21,879 bases of DNA from Thioalkalivibrio sp. GTDB lineage: Bacteria; Pseudomonadota; Gammaproteobacteria; Ectothiorhodospirales; Ectothiorhodospiraceae. The translations under genes were made by a program, and so were the position numbers. The stretch lies in NCBI GenBank assembly GCA_003555285.1, contig PWGH01000303.1, forward strand, positions 1-21,879. Reading direction: 5' to 3'. The notes beneath the pieces were generated by a model, which did no database searches, had not been told where the DNA came from, and worked only from the letters and a program-made list of their open reading frames with translations. Positions 14,520-21,177 of this stretch are shown here, piece by piece (the first letter of the stretch is position 1; the number at the start of each line of letters is the position of its first letter).

Positions 14520-16646
14520 ATGCGCGCACCCGCCATCACGCTGTTTACCCTCACCACCGTGGCTACGGCCCTCGCCCAGGCGCAGGAGACCCCGCGACTC
14601 GATCCCGTCACCGTCACGGCCAAGGGCTACGAGGCCCTGATTGCCGAGACACCAAGATCCGTGAACATCATCACCGCCGAGGAAATCGGCCGCCGCCAGG
14701 CTCGTACGCTCGGCGATCTGCTCCGCGGCGAACCGGGGCTCGCGGTCGCCGTGGACGGCTCGGTGGGCATGGACCCGATCATTCGCGGCCTGAAACGCGA
14801 CCAGGTCCTGGTGCTGGTCGACGGCGTACGCATCAACGCCCTGCAACCCCCCGGACGCGGCTCCCTGGCCTCCTATGTGAACGTCGACCTGATCGAGCGC
14901 ATCGAAGTGATCCGCGGCCCGAACTCGGTCCTCTACGGCAGCGGCGCGATGGGCGGCGTGATCAACATCATCACCCGCGGCGGCGACTTCACCGACGACC
15001 CGGAGCTCAACGGCTGGTCCCGTCTCGGCTACACCTCGGTGGACGACGGAGTGCGCGGCGCCGTGGGCGTGTCGCTATCCGACCCGCGCAACGTACTCGA
15101 TCTGGCCGTAGCCGGCCTGAACACCGACGACTACCGCATGGGCGATGGCGAACGCCTGGATGATTCAGCGACCGAACAGACTTCGCTGAACCTGCGCTAT
15201 CGCCGGCAACTGGTCGAAGGCCACGAAATCCAGTTCCAGGCGCAGCGGGACCGGCGCGAGGACGTGTGGTACCTGGCATCGCGGAATTTCCGGGACCAGG
15301 AATTGGGCGGCGGATTCCCGCAACCACAGGGGCTTAACACCCACTACGCGCCCGAAAAAACACGGGATCTGCTGGAACTTTCATACACTGGGGAGTTATC
15401 GGGCAGCTGGGCACCACGGATCTCCGCCTCCATCTACCGGCAGGAGCTGGAGCGTGGGAACTACGACTGGAACCGCGAATTAGCGAAGGACTATCGGACC
15501 TCCGACACCGATTTCGACACCGACGGCGCACGGATCCAACTCGAGCTCTCACCGCACCCGCAGCACGTCGTGCTCGTGGGCGCCGACACCTGGGAATTGC
15601 AGGCGTCTCCAGTCTCGTTCATCGGAAGGTCCGATACCGGCTGGGATCCGACGGTCCGTATCCCACTGATTGACAATGGAAGCCTGCGCTCCACGGGTGT
15701 GTTCCTGCAGGACGACATCTATCTGAATGATTTTATCGTAACGCTGGGCGCGCGTTACGACGAGGTAAAGGGAAGTGCAAACCGCTACCTAGCCGGACTC
15801 ACACCGGACCGGCAGCCTGTCTATCGCGAGGAAGGGTTGGACAAAACGGACCGTAATCTTTCCTGGTTTGCCGGCGTAAACTGGGACCTGGATCCGGTTT
15901 TCAGACCCTACATCAGCTTCTCGGAAGGGTATCGCTCTGCAAGCCTGCTCGAACGCTATCTAAGCTACCCGTACAGCGACGGATTCACTTGGGTCAGTGA
16001 CCCCCAGCTGGACCCTGAGCGGAACCGGACCTTCGAGCTCGGCGCGCGCGGAGAGATCGGCGCAACCGCCTACACGGTGGCAATCTACGAGAGCCGGGTC
16101 AGCGATTACATCGGAGGGCAAGTCATTGCGCCGGGCTTCAAGCAGACGGTGAACCTCGACGAGGCCCGCATCCGCGGTGCCGAGTTCACGCTGGACCAGG
16201 ACCTCGGCAACGGGCTCAATGCCTTCGCATGGGGCACTTGGCTGCGTGGGGACAACCGGGATTCGGCGTTTGACGAGCCCTTGTACCAGATGCCGCCACC
16301 GGAACTCACCCTCGGCCTAGAGCAGCGTCAGCCACGCGGCTTGCAGTGGCTCGGCCAAGTCCGTGCGGTGGCCAGCCAGGACCGCACCGCGGACCTCTTC
16401 AGCGCCCAGACCGAGCGGGAGACGTCCGGATTCACCACCGCCGATGTGCAGGTCGGCTATCGCTTCGGGCCGTCCGCCGGTTTCCAGGACCAAGAACTCA
16501 CGCTGTCGATCACGAACCTGTTCGACCGGGATTACCGGGAACACGTGAACGCGATGATCGACGACCGCATCGATCCGGCCCGTGGCGTGCAAGACATCAG
16601 GGCGCCGGGACGCAGCGTGGGTGTGTTCTGGAACGCGGCGTTCTGA
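14520..16646 (+). CDS. TonB-dependent outer-membrane receptor
   Basis: This 708-residue protein has a signal peptide (MRAPAITLFT, Ala-rich core, probable cleavage near AQA-QE at residue 21), a TonB-box-like DPVTVTA (28-34) and a plug domain (about 42-155: PRSVNIITAEEIG, LRGEPGLAV, IRGLKRDQVLVLVDGVRIN, IERIEVIRGPNSVLYGSGAMGGVINIITRGG read in parts). A 22-strand-type barrel follows and ends in a terminal Phe (FWNAAF), as required for outer-membrane insertion. AAGGA lies 8 nt before ATG. It takes up a ligand across the outer membrane using TonB energy. The sequence resembles the heme, siderophore or cobalamin receptors in general, and I cannot tell which. No ABC transporter or TonB/ExbBD genes accompany it. 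Base composition is less GC-biased in the middle of the barrel (about 15330-16000). Confidence 0.93.
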   Translation: MRAPAITLFTLTTVATALAQAQETPRLDPVTVTAKGYEALIAETPRSVNIITAEEIGRRQARTLGDLLRGEPGLAVAVDGSVGMDPIIRGLKRDQVLVLVDGVRINALQPPGRGSLASYVNVDLIERIEVIRGPNSVLYGSGAMGGVINIITRGGDFTDDPELNGWSRLGYTSVDDGVRGAVGVSLSDPRNVLDLAVAGLNTDDYRMGDGERLDDSATEQTSLNLRYRRQLVEGHEIQFQAQRDRREDVWYLASRNFRDQELGGGFPQPQGLNTHYAPEKTRDLLELSYTGELSGSWAPRISASIYRQELERGNYDWNRELAKDYRTSDTDFDTDGARIQLELSPHPQHVVLVGADTWELQASPVSFIGRSDTGWDPTVRIPLIDNGSLRSTGVFLQDDIYLNDFIVTLGARYDEVKGSANRYLAGLTPDRQPVYREEGLDKTDRNLSWFAGVNWDLDPVFRPYISFSEGYRSASLLERYLSYPYSDGFTWVSDPQLDPERNRTFELGARGEIGATAYTVAIYESRVSDYIGGQVIAPGFKQTVNLDEARIRGAEFTLDQDLGNGLNAFAWGTWLRGDNRDSAFDEPLYQMPPPELTLGLEQRQPRGLQWLGQVRAVASQDRTADLFSAQTERETSGFTTADVQVGYRFGPSAGFQDQELTLSITNLFDRDYREHVNAMIDDRIDPARGVQDIRAPGRSVGVFWNAAF

Positions 16647-16810
16647 TCGCCCGGACTTTGGATACAGCGGACCCTGACCGTTGCCGGTAACCCGCCGCTC
16701 GGACCGTCAGGCCGCGAAATCAGGCCGGCGGATGTGGGCACCGGATGCTGCCGCTCAATTTGCGTGGCGTATTATACGGCGTCCCGCCAAGGCGTTGTGG
16801 ACCTTGCCGG

Positions 16811-16855
16811 CGGGGTGCGACCGGGCGGGGTGCGAACGGGCGGCATGCGAACGGG
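16811..16855. repeat. Three-copy 15-nt tandem repeat in noncoding DNA
   Basis: The copies are CGGGGTGCGACCGGG (16811-16825), CGGGGTGCGAACGGG (16826-16840) and CGGCATGCGAACGGG (16841-16855), followed by a broken fourth. Because 15 is a multiple of 3, it can be read as a pentapeptide repeat in every frame, but no supported gene spans it. Confidence 0.8.
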
Positions 16856-16870
16856 CGGTGGGGGAAGGGC

Positions 16871-16890
16871 ATGGTGGGTGCAGCGAAGCG
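16871..16890 (+). repeat. REP-like dispersed element, divergent copy
   Basis: ATGGTGGGTGCAGCGAAGCG resembles the GTAGGGTGGGC...AGCGCAGCG element seen in the opposite orientation at 13637-13660 and 17062-17083. Confidence 0.45.
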
Positions 16891-16931
16891 CAACCGCCGT
16901 TCTTGACCTTGACCTCTGGAAAGCGCTGCAG

Positions 16932-17039
16932 AGCCGTGCGGGGTGTGCCCGGTCCGGACCGTAGATGGCCACGGATGGCCATCTTCGAGCGCTCATGGAC
17001 GACTTGAGCGTGTCCGGACCGGGCACACCCCGCACGGCT
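16932..17039. repeat. Perfect 28-bp inverted repeat with 52-nt loop
   Basis: The arms at 16932-16959 and 17012-17039 are exact inverted complements (28 of 28) separated by 52 nt. The loop itself contains the palindromes GATGGCCATC (16974-16983) and GAGCGCTC (16987-16994). It sits between convergent transcription units, so it may act as a bidirectional terminator or be a REPIN-like or miniature mobile element. No target-site duplication or transposase was recognised. Confidence 0.85.
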
Positions 17040-17061
17040 TGGGCACGGCCATGGTGAACGC

Positions 17062-17083
17062 GCTGCGCTTGGCCGACCCTACG
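17062..17083 (-). repeat. REP-like dispersed element, copy 2
   Basis: This matches the copy at 13637-13658 at 21 of 22 bases in the same orientation. Confidence 0.6.
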
Positions 17084-17130
17084 CGGTCCGGACCAAGCAC
17101 ACCGTGCCTAACCCGGGCACCAATTCGGCT

Positions 17131-17568
17131 TCAGCAGCCGCCGAAGCCGTCGGCGTCCATCTTGGCCTCGAAGGCGGCCAGGGCGTCGGCACCGGTCTTC
17201 AGATCGCCGGATTCGCCGTCCCAGTCCTCGGGCTTGATCTTGACCAGCCAACCCTCACCGTAGGGGTCTTCGTTGATCAGGCCGGGCTTCGCGGTCACGG
17301 CATCATTGGTCTGTGCGATCTCACCGGTCACCGGGGTCTTCGCCGGACCCACCCATTTGCCGGACTCGACCGTCGCGCAGGACTTGTCCTTCTTCACGGT
17401 CTTGCCGGGCTTCTTGGGCGTGTAGGAGACGATCTGCCCGGCCAGCGAGCAGGCATAGGAGGTCAGGCCGACCGTTGCGGTTCCATCGGCCTCCTTGCGT
17501 ACCCATACATTGCTTTCGATATTATAAAGTAGATCTTCAGGTATATCACAACCCCGAACTGCACCCAT
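17131..17568 (-). CDS. lbpA: Lipoate-binding protein LbpA, divergent second copy (GcvH-like)
   Basis: This 145-residue protein has the fold signature of glycine-cleavage H proteins. The lipoyl-attachment lysine is Lys71 in ATVESGKWVGP, and the surrounding family features are VWVRKEADGTATVGLT and EIAQTNDAV...NEDPYGEGWLVKI. In sHdr sulfur oxidisers, GcvH-like LbpA proteins are essential and act in sulfur oxidation, not glycine cleavage. No gcvT or gcvP is nearby. It carries extra cysteines (C7, C40, C64) and ends in DGFGGC with a C-terminal Cys145. GGAGGG precedes the ATG. It is the last gene of the operon, 47 nt after the dsrE-like gene, and the gap is unusually A+T-rich. It is clearly paralogous to, but divergent from, the LbpA at 18027-18473. 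Confidence 0.9.
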   Translation of the reverse strand: MGAVRGCDIPEDLLYNIESNVWVRKEADGTATVGLTSYACSLAGQIVSYTPKKPGKTVKKDKSCATVESGKWVGPAKTPVTGEIAQTNDAVTAKPGLINEDPYGEGWLVKIKPEDWDGESGDLKTGADALAAFEAKMDADGFGGC

Positions 17569-17615
17569 GATGCCCTCCAGAAATTAAAAAACGGGATGAA
17601 TAACGCTCGAAAGAA

Positions 17616-18017
17616 CTAAAAAGTAAGCGTCTTGTCGCTACGTAGAATCAGATCAGCCAGTTCGCTGGCCCGGTTCACTTCATCGACCTCGGGAATGAGG
17701 TCGTTGGACGGATCGATTTTATACCCCGGCAATGCGGGGTGGCAAACGTGCAAAAAGACGCCGGCCCGTTTTGCATCACGAATGAAATCGATAATCGATT
17801 TGCCCCCCTCCATGGCGGCCAGATCCTCGGCGACGCCCTTCTGCATCAGGCGCACCCCCTCCATCGTAAAAAAAATGTGCACGTTCACATCCATGGAGGC
17901 CATCACCGCTCCGAGATAAAAAGGCGTCGCGCAGCGTCCGGGTTCGGAGGGGCCCGAGGTCATCACGATCACGACCGTCTGTTCCTCGTTGTCCAGGTAG
18001 TGGTCGGGATTCATCAT
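17616..18017 (-). CDS. DsrE-family sulfurtransferase of the sHdr cluster
   Basis: This 133-residue cytoplasmic protein has the DsrE/DsrF-like alpha/beta fold: beta strand TVVIVMTSGPSEPGRCATPF, then LGAVMASMDVNVHIFFTMEGVRLMQKGVAEDL, GKSIIDFIRDAKRAGV and FLHVCHPAL. It has two cysteines, Cys29 and Cys92. Cys92 lies where DsrE proteins carry their sulfur-binding cysteine. DsrE3-type proteins are known partners of TusA and of the sHdr system as sulfane-sulfur carriers. The subtype (DsrE3B or DsrE3C) cannot be fixed by eye. It lies between the two lbpA genes, 9 nt after the upstream one. Two ATGs (18017, 18014) are in tandem with only a weak Shine-Dalgarno. Confidence 0.87.
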   Translation of the reverse strand: MMNPDHYLDNEEQTVVIVMTSGPSEPGRCATPFYLGAVMASMDVNVHIFFTMEGVRLMQKGVAEDLAAMEGGKSIIDFIRDAKRAGVFLHVCHPALPGYKIDPSNDLIPEVDEVNRASELADLILRSDKTLTF

Positions 18018-18026
18018 CGTCTCTTT

Positions 18027-18473
18027 TCAGCGTGAACGGCGCTGGCAGTGGATATCCTCATCCCGCGCCCGCTGGCAGTAGCCCTTCTCGGCCTCATCGC
18101 CGGTCAGGAAGCCGCGCAGTGCGACTTCGGCCCCTGCAGCGGCCTCGACCCGTGCCACCCAGGCGTTGAAGGGATCCGCGTTCAGCAGCACCGGGTTCTC
18201 CAGGACCTCCTCGTTGCCCTCGATGATCGTGCAGTCGATGAAATTCGGGATCGGGCCGGCCCATTTGCCGCTCTCGATGGTGGCCACCGGTTTTCCAGGC
18301 GGGCGATGGGTGCCCGGCCGCCGCACCCGCACATGGATGATCTTGCCGGCGATGGTCTGCGACAGGTCGGTCATCCCTACGGTCAATGTGTCGTCGTCTT
18401 CCCGGCGGATCCAGATCTGAAACTCCTCATCGTAGAAGAGCTCGGGGTGAAACTCGCAGCCATTGCATTCCAT
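18027..18473 (-). CDS. lbpA: Lipoate-binding protein LbpA, first copy (GcvH-like)
   Basis: This 148-residue GcvH-like protein has Lys70 in the lipoylation motif ATIESGKWAGP, preceded by IWIRREDDDTLTVGMTDLSQTIAGKI and followed by EGNEEVLENPVLLNADPFNAWVARV in parts. It starts MECNGC, with a CxxC at 3-6, and ends in a charged tail with two cysteines (GYCQ, IHCQRRSR). In the sHdr pathway LbpA carries the sulfur substrate or reducing equivalents on its lipoyl arm and cooperates with the Hdr-like complex. GGAGG lies 6 nt before ATG. It is 153 nt downstream of hdrB2, and that gap contains a strong hairpin, so it may be expressed at a different level from the core complex. Confidence 0.92.
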   Translation of the reverse strand: MECNGCEFHPELFYDEEFQIWIRREDDDTLTVGMTDLSQTIAGKIIHVRVRRPGTHRPPGKPVATIESGKWAGPIPNFIDCTIIEGNEEVLENPVLLNADPFNAWVARVEAAAGAEVALRGFLTGDEAEKGYCQRARDEDIHCQRRSR

Positions 18474-18575
18474 CTACCGCCTCCTGCAGGACGAACGCAG
18501 CACCGAGCCCGCCCCTGGTCCAGGGACGCCCTGAGCACCCTCGCACCCTTCTCTTCGATCCCCGGAAATGCGCCT

Positions 18576-18607
18576 GCCCGGACGGCACCAATCGGTGTCG
18601 CCCGGGC
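18576..18607 (-). other. 14-bp intercistronic hairpin between hdrB2 and lbpA
   Basis: The arms at 18576-18589 and 18594-18607 pair over 14 positions with one mismatch and one G-U wobble around a 4-nt loop. It is GC-rich and lacks a following T-run on the transcribed strand. It could be a processing or stability stem or a partial terminator separating the core hdr genes from lbpA and dsrE. Confidence 0.65.
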
Positions 18608-18626
18608 CGCAATGGGGCATTTTGCC

Positions 18627-19538
18627 TCAGATGACCCCTTTTGCCTTCAACAGGCCAATCGAGTCGCTGACGTTTTCGTGAATGCCGAGCTTGCGCGGAG
18701 ACAACCCCATGGCCAGACCCAGCAGCTGGGTGAAATACAGCCCCTTCACACCGGTCTTGATCCCGAACTCGGTTTCGGCCCGGACCTGATGCATCTCCAG
18801 ACCCGAATGGCAGGTCGGGCATTCGGTGGCGATCAATTCGGCGCCGGAATCCTCGGCCGCCTGCAGCAGGTTCAGGACCAACTGGGTCGAGGTGTCGGAA
18901 TCCGACAGGGTATGCGCGCCGCCGCAGCAGGCCGTCTTCAGCGGGTAGTCGACATTGACCGCACCGGCGGCGGCCAGCAGGTCGTCCATGAAGTGCGGGC
19001 GATAGCTGGATTCGGAGCCCGGTCCCTGGTCCTTTTCCGGAAAGATCTGTCGAGGCCGAGTGTACATGCAGCCGTAGTAGTTCGCGATCTTGATCCCGTT
19101 CAGGCTTTTGGTCATCTTTTCCTTGATGCCTTCAGGACCCAGTTCCTCCATCAGCCACTCGAGCAGATGCAGCGTGCGCACGTCGCCGGTGTATACCGGG
19201 TCGTCCGCCTTGCGCGCCAGATCCTGCACGGTGTCCATCACCTCGCTGGAGGTCGCAGTCTCGAATTCCGCTTTTTTCAGATTGTGGTAGCAGCCGTTGC
19301 AGGGGGCCATCACGGTGTCGAGACCCATCTGTTCAGACGCGATCGCCATGTTGCGCGCGGACAGGTAGGTCTGCAGCATCGGATGAACGTTCTTCACCTC
19401 CATCGCACCGCAGCAATTGTAGTCGCGCAGGTTCTCCATCTCGAGCCCGAGGGCTTTCACCAACTGGCGAGTGGAACGATCGTAGGGCCCACCGGAGCCC
19501 TCCAGCGCGCAACCGGGGTAATACGCAACCTTAGCCAT
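18627..19538 (-). CDS. hdrB2: sHdr complex subunit HdrB2
   Basis: This 303-residue cytoplasmic protein has two CCG (DUF224) domains. Their cysteines are C10, C42-C43, C80-C83 and C157, C204-C205, C240-C243 (YYPGC, NCCGAM, PCNGC; YYGC, ACCGGA, CPTC). This is the full ligand set for the two noncubane [4Fe-4S] clusters of methanogen HdrB. In sulfur oxidisers the sHdr complex is thought to oxidise protein-bound sulfane sulfur at this type of site. The start overlaps the hdrC2 stop by 8 nt and has GGAGG upstream. The position after hyp-hdrC2 and before lbpA matches the hdrC1-B1-A-hyp-C2-B2 order known for this pathway, hence the number 2. A confusion with a methanogen-type HdrB is excluded by context. 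Confidence 0.94.
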   Translation of the reverse strand: MAKVAYYPGCALEGSGGPYDRSTRQLVKALGLEMENLRDYNCCGAMEVKNVHPMLQTYLSARNMAIASEQMGLDTVMAPCNGCYHNLKKAEFETATSSEVMDTVQDLARKADDPVYTGDVRTLHLLEWLMEELGPEGIKEKMTKSLNGIKIANYYGCMYTRPRQIFPEKDQGPGSESSYRPHFMDDLLAAAGAVNVDYPLKTACCGGAHTLSDSDTSTQLVLNLLQAAEDSGAELIATECPTCHSGLEMHQVRAETEFGIKTGVKGLYFTQLLGLAMGLSPRKLGIHENVSDSIGLLKAKGVI

Positions 19539-20247
19539 GAGCGGCCTCCTTCTGTTCGCGAACGTAGGCCTTCAACACGTCGCCGGTCTTGCCCCAACTC
19601 TTGGTCTTCGGGGTAAAGACCAGGTTCATGCCCATGCGCAGACCGTGGGCGATCGGCAGTCCCTTCATCATGCGCATCGAGAATTGGATCAACCAGGACT
19701 GGAACAGCGGCTGCCCGGTCTTTTTCAGAAAATTCTTCAGCACCTTCGAATCCTCGATCCGACCGTAGTCGTAGATCTGATCGGTGAACTCCTCGTCGAA
19801 GATCCGCGACGGGGTCTTCTCGGTGATGCCCTCCTCCTCCATCCAGTGCGACAAGGCCTTCATCACACCCTCGGGCTTCACGTCCTTCGGGCAGATGTTG
19901 GTGCACTTGTTGCAGGACACGCACTGCCAGATGATGTCCTTGTCCTTGATCAGCTCCTCGGTCATGCCCAGGCGCGTAAGATAAATCCAGTACCGCGGGT
20001 TGAACTGCACGTTCTGCGCGTACATCGTGCAGGAATTGGTGCAGGACCCGCATTGCCAGCAGCGATGCACGTTTTCACCGCCGGCGTAGGCCTGGATCTT
20101 CGCCTCGAAGTCGTCGTCGTAGTCCTTGATGGTGCGGGGCGTGATCATGGTGTTCCAATGCCCCGAGACATCGACCCCGTCGACCACCAGCGAATCGTGC
20201 TGAAGCAGGCGCTCCGGCTCGATCAGTGATTTTTCATGTATCGCCAT
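19531..20247 (-). CDS. hdrC2: sHdr complex subunit HdrC2, iron-sulfur protein
   Basis: This 238-residue protein has two classic [4Fe-4S] motifs, C63-x2-C66-x2-C69-x3-C73 (RCWQCGSCTNSC) and C109-x2-C112-x2-C115-x3-C119 (QCVSCNKCTNICP). Helical flanks follow, and an amphipathic C-terminal half of about 110 residues contains FQSWLIQFSMRMMKGLPIAHG. HdrC passes electrons between HdrA (flavin) and HdrB. The C-terminal region is longer than the methanogen HdrC minimum, as is usual for the sHdr version. GGGAG precedes the ATG at about 10 nt. It overlaps hdrB2 by 8 nt and follows hyp by 48 nt. Confidence 0.94.
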   Translation of the reverse strand: MAIHEKSLIEPERLLQHDSLVVDGVDVSGHWNTMITPRTIKDYDDDFEAKIQAYAGGENVHRCWQCGSCTNSCTMYAQNVQFNPRYWIYLTRLGMTEELIKDKDIIWQCVSCNKCTNICPKDVKPEGVMKALSHWMEEEGITEKTPSRIFDEEFTDQIYDYGRIEDSKVLKNFLKKTGQPLFQSWLIQFSMRMMKGLPIAHGLRMGMNLVFTPKTKSWGKTGDVLKAYVREQKEAAHG

Positions 20248-20295
20248 GACGTTCTTTCTCCCGGAGTCCGGAACCCGGATTCCTGTGTTGTTCGG

Positions 20296-21177
20296 TCAAT
20301 GTAGGGTTTCGTCCCGCGCATCCGCACCGCCGCCCTTCGGGCCATCATCCTGCAGACTCCCTTCCTTCAGGCGGCCCTTGGGCGAATCGATGCCGAGCAT
20401 CTTCACCATCAATTCGAGCGGGTCCTGCCGAGCCCCGAACTGGGCGTCGATCAGGCCCAGATTCATCGACAGCGAACGCGCATAGTCCGAATAGGCCTGC
20501 GCCCAGAGCAGATCGGTGACGAAGGGCAGGTCGCGATAAAAGCCTTCCTCCGCAAGCGCCTCGAAGAACCACTGCCGGGCCCCCTCGATCGCGGCGACGC
20601 TGTCGCCGATCGGGATCTCGCGCAGGGTATCGTTCGCCCGGATGAATTCACGCAACGCACCCGTCGTGGTCGCCGTGTCCCAGACCCAGCGGGTCGCCAG
20701 CGGCACCCGGTCGGGGTCCTGAAAATGCAGGCATTCGGCGCCCAGGTCCCAAAGGCCGCGCCGGATCTTCTTGTCCGGACCGGCCAATGCCGCCAAGTCT
20801 TCCAGGCGCGCGTCGATCGGCCCGGTCGAGAGCACCAGCGTACGCACGCCCTCGAGCACCTCCCCCTCCCGCTCGGCGAGCAGGCCGGGCAGCTTGCGCC
20901 GCGCCGAAAACACCAGCCCGCCGAGGGTGCGCAGGTCGGTGCCGTCGATCGCCTCGCCCTTCTGGGTGATGGCGGCAAACACCTCGTGCTTGCTGCGCAG
21001 GGCCTCGATGAACGTCTCCAGGCTCTCGACGCCGGTGGCCTCGTTGATCGCGGCACGCAACCCGGCGAGCTTCGAACCCAGGATCCCCTTGTTGAAGGTC
21101 ACCTGGAGCGGTTCGGGGACCAGCCCCGGATCGGCGCCCGCCGGGTGCGCCTCAACCGGCCTTTTGAACCAGCGCAT
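20296..21177 (-). CDS. Conserved hypothetical protein (hyp) of the sHdr operon
   Basis: This 293-residue, mainly helical soluble protein lies between hdrA and hdrC2, exactly where the sHdr cluster carries its conserved gene called hyp. It has no signal, no membrane segment and no iron-sulfur motif; cysteines are few. Recognisable stretches are LQVTFNKGILGSKLAGLRAA, ARRKLPGLLAEREGEVLEGV, RRGLWDLGAECLHF and LLWAQAYSDYARSLSMNLGL. The start is uncertain. The ATG at 21177 overlaps the hdrA stop by 26 nt and lacks a clear Shine-Dalgarno; the frame is open back to 21249. The tail (DDGPKGGGADARDETLH) is polar and probably disordered. The role is unknown; conservation in the operon suggests a structural or assembly function. 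Confidence 0.87.
   Translation of the reverse strand: MRWFKRPVEAHPAGADPGLVPEPLQVTFNKGILGSKLAGLRAAINEATGVESLETFIEALRSKHEVFAAITQKGEAIDGTDLRTLGGLVFSARRKLPGLLAEREGEVLEGVRTLVLSTGPIDARLEDLAALAGPDKKIRRGLWDLGAECLHFQDPDRVPLATRWVWDTATTTGALREFIRANDTLREIPIGDSVAAIEGARQWFFEALAEEGFYRDLPFVTDLLWAQAYSDYARSLSMNLGLIDAQFGARQDPLELMVKMLGIDSPKGRLKEGSLQDDGPKGGGADARDETLH

Larger units (their letters stand above)
16647..17130. other. 484-nt convergent noncoding region with several repeats
   Basis: This lies between the receptor (plus) and the last gene of the sHdr operon (minus). No gene is supported. It contains a 15-nt tandem repeat (16811-16855), REP-like copies (16871-16890, 17062-17083), a perfect 28-bp inverted repeat (16932-17039) and a partial third copy of its inner arm (17086-17108). 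No run of Ts typical of an intrinsic terminator was seen. Confidence 0.7.

Noticed and set aside
17131..18473. Glycine cleavage H proteins
   Set aside because: Both proteins are GcvH-like, but no gcvT or gcvP is present and they sit in an sHdr operon, where lipoate-binding proteins of sulfur oxidation are expected.
18048..19616. A 522-codon plus-strand frame over lbpA and hdrB2
   Set aside because: It is antisense to two motif-rich genes and crosses their gap, with no support of its own.
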